Shown here: piece after piece, positions 51,761 to 59,803 of the stretch
How the letters are laid out: each line of letters begins with the position of its first letter
How positions within the stretch are numbered: position 1 is the first letter of the stretch
DNA from: Setophaga petechia
Lineage: Eukaryota > Chordata > Aves > Passeriformes > Parulidae
Reading direction: 5' to 3'
DNA: 64,000 bases
Assembly (NCBI GenBank): GCA_024362935.1
Contig: JANCRA010000016.1
Location: 20,815,165-20,879,164, forward strand
Notes under the pieces: generated by a model
The model's database searches: none
Told to the model about the DNA's origin: nothing
What the model saw: the letters and a program-made list of their open reading frames with translations, nothing else
Position numbers and translations under genes: made by a program

Positions 51761-53863
51761 ATGGGTGCTAGACTGTCGGCCGAGCAGCGCGAGGCGGTTT
51801 TGGTTATTGTTGAAGTTTTAGTTAAGGGAAATGTTTTGGTAAAACAGAACGAGATCCGGAGCTTGATCAGATGGGTCTCCTCTCAGTTTCAAAATATCTC
51901 CTCTGACCAATACAGGAGCCCCCGATTTTGGGAGGAGGTCTCCAGAAAATTATCCTATTTGGTCCGGTCAGAGGAGACCGCTCTTTCTAAAAAATTGAAA
52001 TTGGCAAGGCACCTAAATTGGGTGACTCAGCTCCTCCAGGTGCTGAGGAAGCAGGAAAGCAGAAAACTGAGAGAACGCCCCAAGCTCCAAGTTGCGGTCT
52101 CGTCCCCCAGTTCAGTTTCTACCCCTGATCGTTCCCCTACCCCTCAACCTTGTTCCCCTTCACCCCTTCTGGTTAATACCCCTGAACGTGTCCCTACCCC
52201 CCAGCCCTATTCCCCTTCTCCCGCTAGACCTGGGATCCTGAGGAGAGCAGCCCCCGACCACAGCGGGCAGGAGCCTCCCCATCGCCCTGGCTCTCCTCGG
52301 GATCGCCAATCCCCTTGCGGACGGAGTCCTGGCCAGACTCCGGCCGGTTCTCCCTTTCCCCCATCTTCCCCCGCACCCTCATTCCGCGTTGTAAAATCCC
52401 CTAAGTTGAGTTCTAAAGTTCGCTTCATGGTCCCTACCCAAGATGGCTCCCGTGGAGCCCAAGATGGCGGGGACCATGAAGCACCCCAGCAGGGAGGGTC
52501 CCTGCCCCCTCCTTATACCTACCCTAATCCCTTTTGCAACCCCTCACCCAATCCTTTCCTCTCTAGTCCCAACCCCTTCCTTTCTCCCGTCTCCACCCAT
52601 TCCTGCTACACTCCTCCCTCGCCCAGCGCCCCGCCCTCCTCCTCTGTGGTACCTCCTTTTGCTCCGCCTCCGCCTCAGGCCCTCCCACCTTGCCCAACCC
52701 ACTGGGCGGGCCCTCTCCCTTCGGTCCCCGCCCCGGGTTCCCACGGCACCTTTGACCCCGCCCCTTCCTGTCCCCTCCCCCTGGGTTCCGGTTCCCACGG
52801 TCCGCCATCTTGGCCAGATTTTTCCCACGGCCTGGGGGCCGGGGCCGAGGGGAAGGAGGGCACACCGGAGCCTGCCGAATCCATCATGGCGGCTCCGGTG
52901 ACTTACCACCGGAATCGGGGCGGTGGGAATCCCCGCATCCAGTGGTCCCCAGTCCCCCGGTCGCTCATCAAGGAGCTGGTGAAAGCCTTGAAGGAGCACG
53001 GGGGACAAAGCCGTTACTTCCGGGGGCTACTGGAGGCTTCCCTCCTAGAATCAGAGCTCGTCCCTGCTGATTTAAAGCAGATTTTCAGTTGTTTACTGGA
53101 CGTAGCTCGGTATTCTAGGTGGGAAGCCACGTGGGAGATGGCGGTAGCCGATCTCTTACCGCAGCTGTGGGAAGACCCGGAGGTAGGGGAAGATACTGAA
53201 GGGGAGAGGCTCACCGTCAACCATCTATGTGGGTTGGGTGAATGGGAGAAGGGTGACAAACAGGCCCGCCTAATTCCAACAGAGGCATTGAAGCGGAGCA
53301 CACAGGTGGCATTGCAGTCATTCTATCGGGTGGCTGCGGGGGTGCCTTCGGTCCCTGTGTCCCATCTCTTCCAGGGGCCGACGGAGAGTTTTGATGACTT
53401 CGTGGTGCGGTTGCAGCAGGCGGCGGAGTCAGAGGAGCCAGACGAGGGTGCTCGAAAGAGGATGGTGACGCTCCTTGCCACCACAAATGCAAACTCAGCT
53501 TGCAAGGCCGCCATCATGAGCCTGCCGCTCCACCCTCGTCCAACGCTCCGGGATCTCCTGATGGTCTGCGCTGCAAAGGTTCCATCTCAGGCATCCGGTG
53601 AGAAGCCAGCAACACCTTCGGCCACTCGTCGGGTGTCCTTCGCAGACCTTCAGGGGACCGTCGCCGCCGCCGCATCCTCTCCGTCGGTTCCCCGCTCGGG
53701 ACCTGGCACCCCCCGGACTGGCCGTTCTTCCACCTCGGCCTGCCACCTGTGCCAGAAGGAGGACCACTGGATGCCTGACTGCCCGCTCCGGAAGGAGTTT
53801 TATGCTTTTAAAAGAGCGCAGCAGTCAGGCGTCCAAGGAGGAGAGGCCCCAAAAAACTCGTGA
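51761..53863 (+). CDS. gag: Gag polyprotein (700 aa)
   Basis: Structural precursor that assembles the virion core at the plasma membrane. The start is ATGGGT with a purine at -3; it gives Met-Gly, the N-myristoylation context of retroviral matrix. Residues 1-110 are basic and helical (matrix-like). Residues 112-345 form an extraordinarily long Pro/Ser-rich linker with a PPPY late-domain motif at 249-252 (recruits NEDD4-type ubiquitin ligases for budding). Capsid starts near 378 and contains the major homology region at 538-551 (QGPTESFDDFVVRL). Nucleocapsid has a single zinc knuckle, C661-x2-C664-x4-H669-x4-C674. One knuckle is usual in gammaretroviruses, whereas most class II viruses have two. 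The stop lies just after the frameshift site. The frame is intact; cleavage sites are not assigned. Confidence 0.96.
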   Translation: MGARLSAEQREAVLVIVEVLVKGNVLVKQNEIRSLIRWVSSQFQNISSDQYRSPRFWEEVSRKLSYLVRSEETALSKKLKLARHLNWVTQLLQVLRKQESRKLRERPKLQVAVSSPSSVSTPDRSPTPQPCSPSPLLVNTPERVPTPQPYSPSPARPGILRRAAPDHSGQEPPHRPGSPRDRQSPCGRSPGQTPAGSPFPPSSPAPSFRVVKSPKLSSKVRFMVPTQDGSRGAQDGGDHEAPQQGGSLPPPYTYPNPFCNPSPNPFLSSPNPFLSPVSTHSCYTPPSPSAPPSSSVVPPFAPPPPQALPPCPTHWAGPLPSVPAPGSHGTFDPAPSCPLPLGSGSHGPPSWPDFSHGLGAGAEGKEGTPEPAESIMAAPVTYHRNRGGGNPRIQWSPVPRSLIKELVKALKEHGGQSRYFRGLLEASLLESELVPADLKQIFSCLLDVARYSRWEATWEMAVADLLPQLWEDPEVGEDTEGERLTVNHLCGLGEWEKGDKQARLIPTEALKRSTQVALQSFYRVAAGVPSVPVSHLFQGPTESFDDFVVRLQQAAESEEPDEGARKRMVTLLATTNANSACKAAIMSLPLHPRPTLRDLLMVCAAKVPSQASGEKPATPSATRRVSFADLQGTVAAAASSPSVPRSGPGTPRTGRSSTSACHLCQKEDHWMPDCPLRKEFYAFKRAQQSGVQGGEAPKNS
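52440..52470 (+). other. Paired YY1-like motifs inside gag
   Basis: AAGATGGCT (52440-52448) and AAGATGGCGG (52461-52470) lie 21 bp apart in the proline-rich part of gag. A reverse-oriented CCGCCATCTT follows at 52802-52811, and weaker ATGGCGGC-type cores lie near 52887 and 53507. They may be coding coincidence in GC-rich sequence, or an intragenic silencing or regulatory element. Confidence 0.35.
53851..53857 (+). promoter_or_regulatory. -1 ribosomal frameshift slippery heptamer
   Basis: A-AAA-AAC in gag phase (AAA at 53852, AAC at 53855), a canonical X-XXY-YYZ site, two codons before the gag stop (TGA at 53861). The pro-pol frame is exactly -1 relative to gag and is open from this point. 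Ten nucleotides downstream is a perfect 6-bp hairpin, GCGCAG (53868-53873) with CTGCGC (53881-53886). Its C-rich loop (53874-53880) could pair with GGGGG at 53927-53931 to make an H-type pseudoknot. The heptamer is seen directly; the pseudoknot is inferred. Confidence 0.93.
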
Positions 53864-56800
53864 GGGAGCGCAGTCCCCCCCTGCGCGTTGACACAAATTC
53901 GGGCGGGCAAACACCATCTGCAGCCAGGGGGAAGGAATCACCTTCATTTTTCCGCTCGCCGCCAGCTGAGCCCAGTCCAGCAGGGCTCCACGGACTTTCT
54001 TCGACCGGACACGACATTCTATCGGACCTGACCTCAGGCGTGGTTGACCCTCGCCTTGGCTGTTCTAACCCGGGACCTTCATCGGAACCAGATTTTAACA
54101 CCTCTTCTTCTGGTTTCTCTTTTAGGTTGGAAACAACGCGGCCCTTCCACTTTTCCAGCTCGGAAGTAGTCGCGTTGCCAGTCTGTCCGAAGGCCCTAGG
54201 TAATTGGGACACAAATCAGCAGCTCCTCATTGTGGGAGACACCGAGGTCACTCCACCCGACCTCGAGATCCTTCCCGCTTTGGTGTCTGCAGACCAGCAT
54301 CGGCTCGTCGTCAGGTGCAGGTGTCTGCGTCCCCCTCTGTTCCTCCCTGCCGGAGAGGTGGTGGCCCAGGCCATTTCAATCTATTCTTCCCTTCCTTCAG
54401 TTGCCTGGGCCGAACACCTGGGGCGAACGAAGCCTCGCCTCGACTGTCAGCTGTCCCGGGGGGGGGACTCCATCTCCATCAGGGGGATGTTAGACACTGG
54501 AGCAGATGTGACGATCATTCCCTCTCGGGAGTGGCCGTCACATTGGGAGCTGCAAAACGTGGATGGGCGCATCCAGGGTGTCGGGGGGACACAATTGGCA
54601 AAGCGTTCTAAGAGCATCGTGCAAATTAAGGGACCGGATGGGCAATTGGCTTCTGTTCGCCCATTCGTTTTAGATTATGTAGAGCCTCTCTGGGGGAGAG
54701 ATACCCTTGCCCAGTGGGGAGCCAAAATTGACCTGCCGGCTCCCCAGGTTTTTCGGGCAGCGGTCACTGAAGAGCGCCCTACCTGGAAGCTGAATTGGCT
54801 TTCAGATAAACCAGTCCAGGTAGCTCAGTGGCCGCTGAACAAACAAAAATTGAAGGCGCTGGCGGAACTCGTAGAGGAGCAGGTCCAAAAAGGCAACCTG
54901 GTGGAGTCCATGTCAGAGTGGAACTCCCCAGTGTTTGTCATTCGAAAGTCATCTGGCAAGTGGCGGCTCCTCACCGACCTCCGCAAAATAAACGAAATTA
55001 TACAAGATATGGGTACTCTCCAGCCAGGGATGCCGTCCCCGGCGATGCTCCCCCAAAATTGGAATTTGGTTGTGATTGACATTAAGGATTGTTTTTTCCA
55101 AATTCCCCTTCATCCTGATGACGCGCCACGCTTTGCATTCACGGTGCCCACCTTAAACCGTGAGGCTCCCGGGAAGCGCTACCACTGGCGAGTTTTGCCA
55201 CAAGGCATGAAATGTAGTCCTATCATCTGCCAGTGGTATGTTGCTTCCTTGCTCCAACCTGTACGCACTGAATGCCCTGATGTCATCATTTACCATTACA
55301 TGGATGATGTGCTGGTCTGCGCCCCCAATGATGACCTGCTGTTTCACGCGCTCTCCCGCGTAACAGATTGTTTAATTGCCGCAGGGTTCGAGCTCCAGAG
55401 CGAGAAGATTCAACGGATGCCGCCCTGGAAGTACTTAGGCCTGGAGATTACAAAGCGGACCATTGCTCCGCAAAAATTGGCCATTCACCACCAGGTGAGA
55501 ACCTTAGCGGATGTCCATCAACTGTGTGGGGCGTTGAATTGGGTGAGACCCTGGCTAGGCATCACCACCGAAGACCTAGCCCCCCTTTTCAATTTATTGA
55601 AAGGGGGAGAGGAGCTTAGTTCTCCTAGGGAACTCACCCCAGAGGCCAAGACCGCACTCGAAAACATCACCAAAATAATTGAGGCAAGGCAGGCCCATCG
55701 TTGCCATCCGGGCCTGCCCTTCAAATTCATAATATTAGGTAAACTGCCACACCTCCACGGGATGATTTTTCAATGGGATGAATCCCGCAAGTCCCCCAAA
55801 ACATCGAAAGAGAAGAGGACGGACCCAGGCTTGAGTGACCCCCTCTTGATTATAGAGTGGGTGTTCCTCAGCCACCATCGGTCCAAAAGAATTACAAGGC
55901 CACATGAGTTGGTGGCTGAGCTGATCCGCAAAGGAAGATCGCGGATCAGGGAGCTGGCAGGTGTGGACTTCATGTGCATTCATATTCCAATTGATTTAAA
56001 ATCTGGAAAATTTCAATCCAAAGTTCTTAATCAACTCCTCGAGGAGAGCGAAGTGTTGCAGTTCGCTCTAGCAGAATACATTGGAAAAATTGAAATTGGC
56101 CATCCTTCGCATGCTCTTTTCAATCAGGACATGCAATTCAAATTCTCAATTCGGGAGATACAAAGTCGGGTCCCCCTCAAGGCCTTGACTGTTTTTACCG
56201 ACGCGTCTGGAGGAACCCACAAGTCAGTGATGACTTGGAAGGATCCTCAAACTCAGCAGTGGGAGATGGATGTTACCACCGTTGAGGGCTCCCCTCAAGT
56301 TGCTGAGTTGGACGCAGTCGTCAGGGCCTTCGAGAAATTCAAAGATCAACCCTTTAATTTGGTCACGGACTCGGCTTATGTTGCAGGTGTAGTCGCTAGA
56401 GCTGAAAGTGCTGTCCTTGAGGAGGTGTCTAATTCGGCTTTATATAATTTGCTCTCGAAGCTCATCAAACTCATCTCCCACCGGGAGCAAAAATATTATG
56501 TTATGCACGTGAGAGCCCACACTGGTTTGCCTGGGTTCATTGCGGAGGGGAACCGATTGGCCGATAGCCTCGCTTCCCCGGCCGAGTGGGCACTTGCCCA
56601 CGCGGTGCAATGGGCCCCGCTCCCTGATGTCTTTAAACAGGCCAAGATCAGCCACCAGCTGTTCCACCAGAATGCGCCTGGCTTGGTTCGCCAATTCCAG
56701 CTCACGCGGGACCAAGCCAAGGCCATTGTGGCCACATGCCCTCACTGCCAGCGGGATCAGCTTCCATCTCTGCCCGCTGGCGCGAATCCCCGGGGACTTG

Positions 56801-57555
56801 CCAGCTGTGAGGTGTGGCAAGTGGACATCACTAAAGTAAATCAATTCGGTCGCCTCAAATTTGTCCATGTTTCCGTGGACACGTTCTCGAGTGCCGTTTT
56901 TGCCTCTGCCCACACAGGGGAGAAAGCCAAAGATGTCATCAAACATCTGCTCCAGGCTTTCTCCGTGCTGGGCATCCCTAAGGTGATCAAAACAGACAAC
57001 GGGCCTTCGTACGTGTCCAGGGAGCTCCGAAGCTTCCTGCAGCAATGGGGAATAGAACACAAGACCGGCATCCCCTATTCCCCCACGGGACAAGCTGTGA
57101 TTGAGAGGACCCACCAGAGCCTAAAAAGAGTTCTTTCCCATCTGTCCCCGGCAATGAAGGTGGAATCCCCTCAGTCCCAATTATCGAGGGCACTCTATAC
57201 GATCAATTTTTTAAATTGTTCTTTTGAAAACTTAAATCCGCCCATTGTGCGGCACTTCGGTCAGAGTGGCAGTTTCCACCTAAAGGAGAAACCCCCGGTT
57301 CTGGTGAAGGACCCGGAGACCTGGCGTCTGGAGGGACCATTCGACCTTATCACCTGGGGCCGAGGGTACGCTTGTGTTTCTACCCCCACAGGTCCCAGGT
57401 GGGTCCCTTCGCGCTGGGTTCGGCCCTTTGTGCCCAGAACAGCTAAGGCGACGACATCCACGCCTCAGGTTAAGGTTGCCAGCTGGCGGCGAAGACGGAG
57501 GGAGGAGGAAGATTCCCTTTTTCCTCTAGACTTCCTTTTCCTCCCCGAATCATAA
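53857..57555 (+). CDS. pol: Pro-Pol, expressed as Gag-Pro-Pol fusion by -1 frameshift
   Basis: One open frame encodes protease, reverse transcriptase, RNase H and integrase. No start codon is needed because ribosomes enter by frameshifting; residues are numbered from the GTG codon at 53860. Residues 86-178 look like a decayed dUTPase-type domain. Protease: LDTGAD at 211-216. Reverse transcriptase: D407, and YMDD at 480-483. RNase H: D781, E816, D837, D902. Integrase: zinc site H932/H936/C960/C963, catalytic D989, D1046 and E1082 (D-x35-E), and a C-terminal SH3-like region about 1145-1192 with a basic tail (RRRRR). All catalytic residues are present. The frame ends 66 nt before env without overlap. 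Having pro and pol in one frame differs from betaretroviruses, which use two frameshifts. Confidence 0.96.
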   Translation, partial: LVRERSPPLRVDTNSGGQTPSAARGKESPSFFRSPPAEPSPAGLHGLSSTGHDILSDLTSGVVDPRLGCSNPGPSSEPDFNTSSSGFSFRLETTRPFHFSSSEVVALPVCPKALGNWDTNQQLLIVGDTEVTPPDLEILPALVSADQHRLVVRCRCLRPPLFLPAGEVVAQAISIYSSLPSVAWAEHLGRTKPRLDCQLSRGGDSISIRGMLDTGADVTIIPSREWPSHWELQNVDGRIQGVGGTQLAKRSKSIVQIKGPDGQLASVRPFVLDYVEPLWGRDTLAQWGAKIDLPAPQVFRAAVTEERPTWKLNWLSDKPVQVAQWPLNKQKLKALAELVEEQVQKGNLVESMSEWNSPVFVIRKSSGKWRLLTDLRKINEIIQDMGTLQPGMPSPAMLPQNWNLVVIDIKDCFFQIPLHPDDAPRFAFTVPTLNREAPGKRYHWRVLPQGMKCSPIICQWYVASLLQPVRTECPDVIIYHYMDDVLVCAPNDDLLFHALSRVTDCLIAAGFELQSEKIQRMPPWKYLGLEITKRTIAPQKLAIHHQVRTLADVHQLCGALNWVRPWLGITTEDLAPLFNLLKGGEELSSPRELTPEAKTALENITKIIEARQAHRCHPGLPFKFIILGKLPHLHGMIFQWDESRKSPKTSKEKRTDPGLSDPLLIIEWVFLSHHRSKRITRPHELVAELIRKGRSRIRELAGVDFMCIHIPIDLKSGKFQSKVLNQLLEESEVLQFALAEYIGKIEIGHPSHALFNQDMQFKFSIREIQSRVPLKALTVFTDASGGTHKSVMTWKDPQTQQWEMDVTTVEGSPQVAELDAVVRAFEKFKDQPFNLVTDSAYVAGVVARAESAVLEEVSNSALYNLLSKLIKLISHREQKYYVMHVRAHTGLPGFIAEGNRLADSLASPAEWALAHAVQWAPLPDVFKQAKISHQLFHQNAPGLVRQFQLTRDQAKAIVATCPHCQRDQLPSLPAGANPRGLASCEVWQVDITKVNQFGRLKFVHVSVDTFSSAVFASAHTGEKAKDVIKHLLQAFSVLGIPKVIKTDNGPSYVSRELRSFLQQWGIEHKTGIPYSPTGQAVIERTHQSLKRVLSHLSPAMKVESPQSQLSRALYTINFLNCSFENLNPPIVRHFGQSGSFHLKEKPPVLVKDPETWRLEGPFDLITWGRGYACVSTPTGPRWVPSRWVRPFVPRTAKATTSTPQVKVASWRRRRREEEDSLFPLDFLFLPES
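54115..54393 (+). other. Degenerate dUTPase-like region of Pro
   Basis: Residues about 86-178 of the pro-pol frame sit where betaretroviruses carry dUTPase, between the frameshift and the protease. The segment is beta-rich, and LFLPAGEVVAQAISI (160-174) resembles the conserved late dUTPase motif, preceded by a weak match at LVSADQHRLVV (141-151). The active-site residues expected of a working enzyme are not evident. A decayed or repurposed domain is my inference; it could also be an unrelated linker. Confidence 0.5.
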
Positions 57556-57570
57556 AACCTCTCCCCCTGG

Positions 57571-57605
57571 CAAATCACTTAATTTGTTTGTTCTTTTGAT
57601 TTTAG
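57571..57605 (+). promoter_or_regulatory. Probable env splice acceptor
   Basis: A T-rich tract (TTTGTTCTTTTGATTTTAG, ending 57605) closes in AG 16 nt before the env ATG, between the pol stop and env. This fits the acceptor for the singly spliced env mRNA. The matching donor was not identified with confidence. Confidence 0.7.
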
Positions 57606-57621
57606 TTACTCCAGCCCAGCC

Positions 57622-58965
57622 ATGTTTCAAGGAGGGATGCCTGCGGTCATCATCTTGGCAGTCCTCCTCCTCTTCCAGGAGGCCCCCGGAGAGCCTGACC
57701 AGAGGTCCCCCACCGCCACCAACATGTGGACCACTCTTGCCCGCTCTCTGGGCCAGGACCACATTTGCCTCCACGCCGAAGCGGCCACAGACCCTCTGTC
57801 GTCCTGCCTGGTGGGGATCCCGGTTCCTCCCCGTGATTTCCCTTCCCCTCTTGATTTACTAACCAATTCCAAAGATCATGATTATACAGAGGCTTGGAGG
57901 AATTCCATCAACCTTCTCCCCTTTTCCCCCGAAGAGCCTCTGAAATTTAATTTGCTCGGTTCCGCCAAAGCCCCTTTTTGTGTTCGTCTTTCCGTCCCTT
58001 ATAGTTTGATCAAAACCATCCGCTCTAATGACCCCCAGTGGACCCTGGTCGAGGGGGAGTCGGAACACCGATGGTGTGAGGAGACCCTCTTGGCTAGAGG
58101 CCCGACCACCCCTGATTTAAAACCCCGCTCGTTGCCCCAAGGGTTTTATTTTATTTGCGGGAACCGAGCCTGGAACGGCATCCCCTCTCACCTTCTAGGA
58201 GGCCCATGTACGATCGGCCATGTGACGCTGTTCACTCCCAGCACGCCGAAATTAGCGAATTGGCCTGCCAAAAATTCAGAAGCTGTAATTAGGCAGAAAA
58301 AAGACCTGACTGAATTTGGCCCGGATTGCGACTCCAAAATTTATCATTGGAACGAAGGCAAAAGGGTCGCAATCTCTCTGTTCTTGCCGTGGGTTTCGGC
58401 CGGGAAGGCCATCGGCGAATTGGGCAAATTAGAGTGCTGGTCAGTGAAACATGCGAACCTTACTTCTACGGCCATCGCGGGACTCCTAGCAGACGAGAAG
58501 ATAACCAGACAGGCGATGCTGCAGAATCGAGCAGCAATTGATTACCTACTCCTTTTGCACCACCATCGCTGCGAGGAGTTTGAGGGTCTGTGCTGCTTCA
58601 ATTTAACATCTAAAGCACCTAATGTGCAGAAGGCGTTGGAGGAAATGAAGGGCCTGGTTCATGACATCAAAAGAGAGACGGAGGACTGGCTGGGGAACCT
58701 GCTCTCCGGACTTGGGCTCTCAGGCTGGGCTGGATCCATTTTAAAGGACATTTTGTTTGGACTTTTAATTATTTTGCTCGTCATCCTCGGGTGTTCCATC
58801 GTGTGGGCAGTGATTCGGAGACTGGTCCAGAGACTTGTCACCAGCAGTGTCAACGTGGTCAGCTTCCCCGACACCGAAGCTGACCCCGAGGACTCCGAGA
58901 CCAGCTCCGACCACCAGGACTACACCACCTCGCCCGAAGAACCCGAGGATGAGCACGAAGTTTAA
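57622..58965 (+). CDS. env: Env glycoprotein precursor (447 aa), alpharetrovirus-like
   Basis: Surface/transmembrane precursor that would mediate receptor binding and fusion. Start ATG has G at -3; a second Met lies at residue 6. Signal peptide about 1-22. Surface subunit about 23-227 with six cysteines (49, 62, 120, 152, 179, 196), no CxxC and no N-x-S/T sequon. A basic RQKK (224-227) is the likely subunit junction, though its last residue is Lys where furin prefers Arg. Counting from 228, cysteines fall at positions 9 (C236) and 45 (C272), the spacing that brackets the internal fusion peptide of alpharetroviruses. Then come an immunosuppressive-like heptad region (about 300-316), CX6CC (C317, C324, C325), a membrane span about 374-397 and an acidic tail of about 50 residues. 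Sequons occur only at N279 and N327. The frame is intact; the surface subunit is short for the family. Confidence 0.94.
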   Translation: MFQGGMPAVIILAVLLLFQEAPGEPDQRSPTATNMWTTLARSLGQDHICLHAEAATDPLSSCLVGIPVPPRDFPSPLDLLTNSKDHDYTEAWRNSINLLPFSPEEPLKFNLLGSAKAPFCVRLSVPYSLIKTIRSNDPQWTLVEGESEHRWCEETLLARGPTTPDLKPRSLPQGFYFICGNRAWNGIPSHLLGGPCTIGHVTLFTPSTPKLANWPAKNSEAVIRQKKDLTEFGPDCDSKIYHWNEGKRVAISLFLPWVSAGKAIGELGKLECWSVKHANLTSTAIAGLLADEKITRQAMLQNRAAIDYLLLLHHHRCEEFEGLCCFNLTSKAPNVQKALEEMKGLVHDIKRETEDWLGNLLSGLGLSGWAGSILKDILFGLLIILLVILGCSIVWAVIRRLVQRLVTSSVNVVSFPDTEADPEDSETSSDHQDYTTSPEEPEDEHEV

Positions 58966-59034
58966 TGTTTTTCGGACTCTTATTTTCAGATAACTTTCAG
59001 AGACTTGCTTTAGTTTTCCTTTTATTTTTTGTGT

Positions 59035-59048
59035 AAAAAAGGGGGAGA
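59035..59048 (+). other. Polypurine tract
   Basis: AAAAAAGGGGGAGA directly abuts the TG of the 3' LTR, the expected plus-strand primer for reverse transcription. The roughly 70 bp between the env stop and this tract holds no other recognisable feature. Confidence 0.95.
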
Positions 59049-59797
59049 TGTTGCGGTGCGCCCCTGCAGTCTCCCTCTCCCCTTTCAGTTAAAGGTTGAT
59101 TTTAACTTATTGTATTTAAATGTGTTAATTGTACTTACCCAAGATGGCGCTTGCCAGGCTTCCCCTCCCCCTGTTTTTCTCCCTCAGGGACTGTCCGTCA
59201 TTTTTGTTGCTTAGTAACTCCCGCCTTTTTGTATCGAGTTCTCCCCACCCCTGTATTTTCAGTTGTCAGCCTGCCTGCCTGTCACCCTCTGTCCCTGCCT
59301 GCTTCACCAGAACCTTCTCCCCAGGGCAGAGGGTGATTGGGCAAGGTAGAGCTGGCCCTCCCATAATGTTGTTCTATTTGTTACTGTCCCCTATCAATCT
59401 AGCCGGGTGTTTAGTTCATTGGCCAGGGTGAGGGATCTACCTCCCCCTGGTCTCCCTATAAATGTTTTGTTCTCCCCGCCCCTCGGGGCAGTTCCCTGCA
59501 GCCTCCTACTCGTCTGTACCCTTCTCCTTCCCCAATAAACCTTCCCCTGCTGTGGAGAACTGCTGCCTCGCGTGTTGCTTCTGCGTCCTCCGGATTTCGT
59601 GCTGCTGTACCTGCTCCTAAGCCTGCCAGAGCTGCCTCCTCCACCACTGCCGTGGAGGGAGCTCCGGGTAACGGCGATCGGGCTCCAGCTCTGCTCCTGC
59701 CGGAGGCTCTGGACCTGCAGCTGCCCGTGCCCTCACACAGGCTGTGGGCTGTGCGATTCTGTGGGCCAGCCGGGCTCAGGATTTCAGCACCGCCACA
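59049..59797 (+). repeat. 3' LTR (749 bp)
   Basis: Same length and, on direct reading, the same sequence as the 5' LTR (offset 8455 bp). TATAAAT at 59457-59463 and AATAAA at 59534-59539. As LTRs are identical at integration, absence of visible differences over 749 bp points to very recent insertion, or to gene conversion. Confidence 0.97.
59534..59539 (+). terminator. 3' LTR polyadenylation signal AATAAA
   Basis: Signal expected to end all proviral transcripts in the R region. Confidence 0.85.
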
Positions 59798-59803
59798 GAA
59801 AAC
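59798..59803 (+). repeat. Target-site duplication, right copy (GAAAAC)
   Basis: Directly follows the CA end of the 3' LTR and matches 50588-50593. The satellite monomer resumes in phase. Confidence 0.95.

Larger units (their letters stand above)
50594..59797 (+). mobile_element. Full-length endogenous retrovirus, class II-like, intact frames
   Basis: A 9204-bp provirus: LTR-PBS-gag-pro-pol-env-PPT-LTR, all on the plus strand. Class II (beta/alpha/lenti-like) affiliation rests on the YMDD polymerase motif, the Lys1,2-type primer site, the 6-bp target duplication and an integrase C-terminus of that group. Env and Gag are atypical for betaretroviruses (see their entries). The LTRs appear identical and gag, pro-pol and env are uninterrupted, so insertion was recent. 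Whether it is expressed or mobile cannot be judged from sequence alone. Confidence 0.97.

Noticed and set aside
52544..53008. 154-aa minus-strand frame in gag
   Set aside because: Shadow of the proline-rich, GC-rich gag linker; composition bias alone keeps the opposite strand open.
56440..57114. 224-aa minus-strand frame in integrase
   Set aside because: Shadow of the integrase coding frame, whose catalytic motifs are all present on the plus strand.
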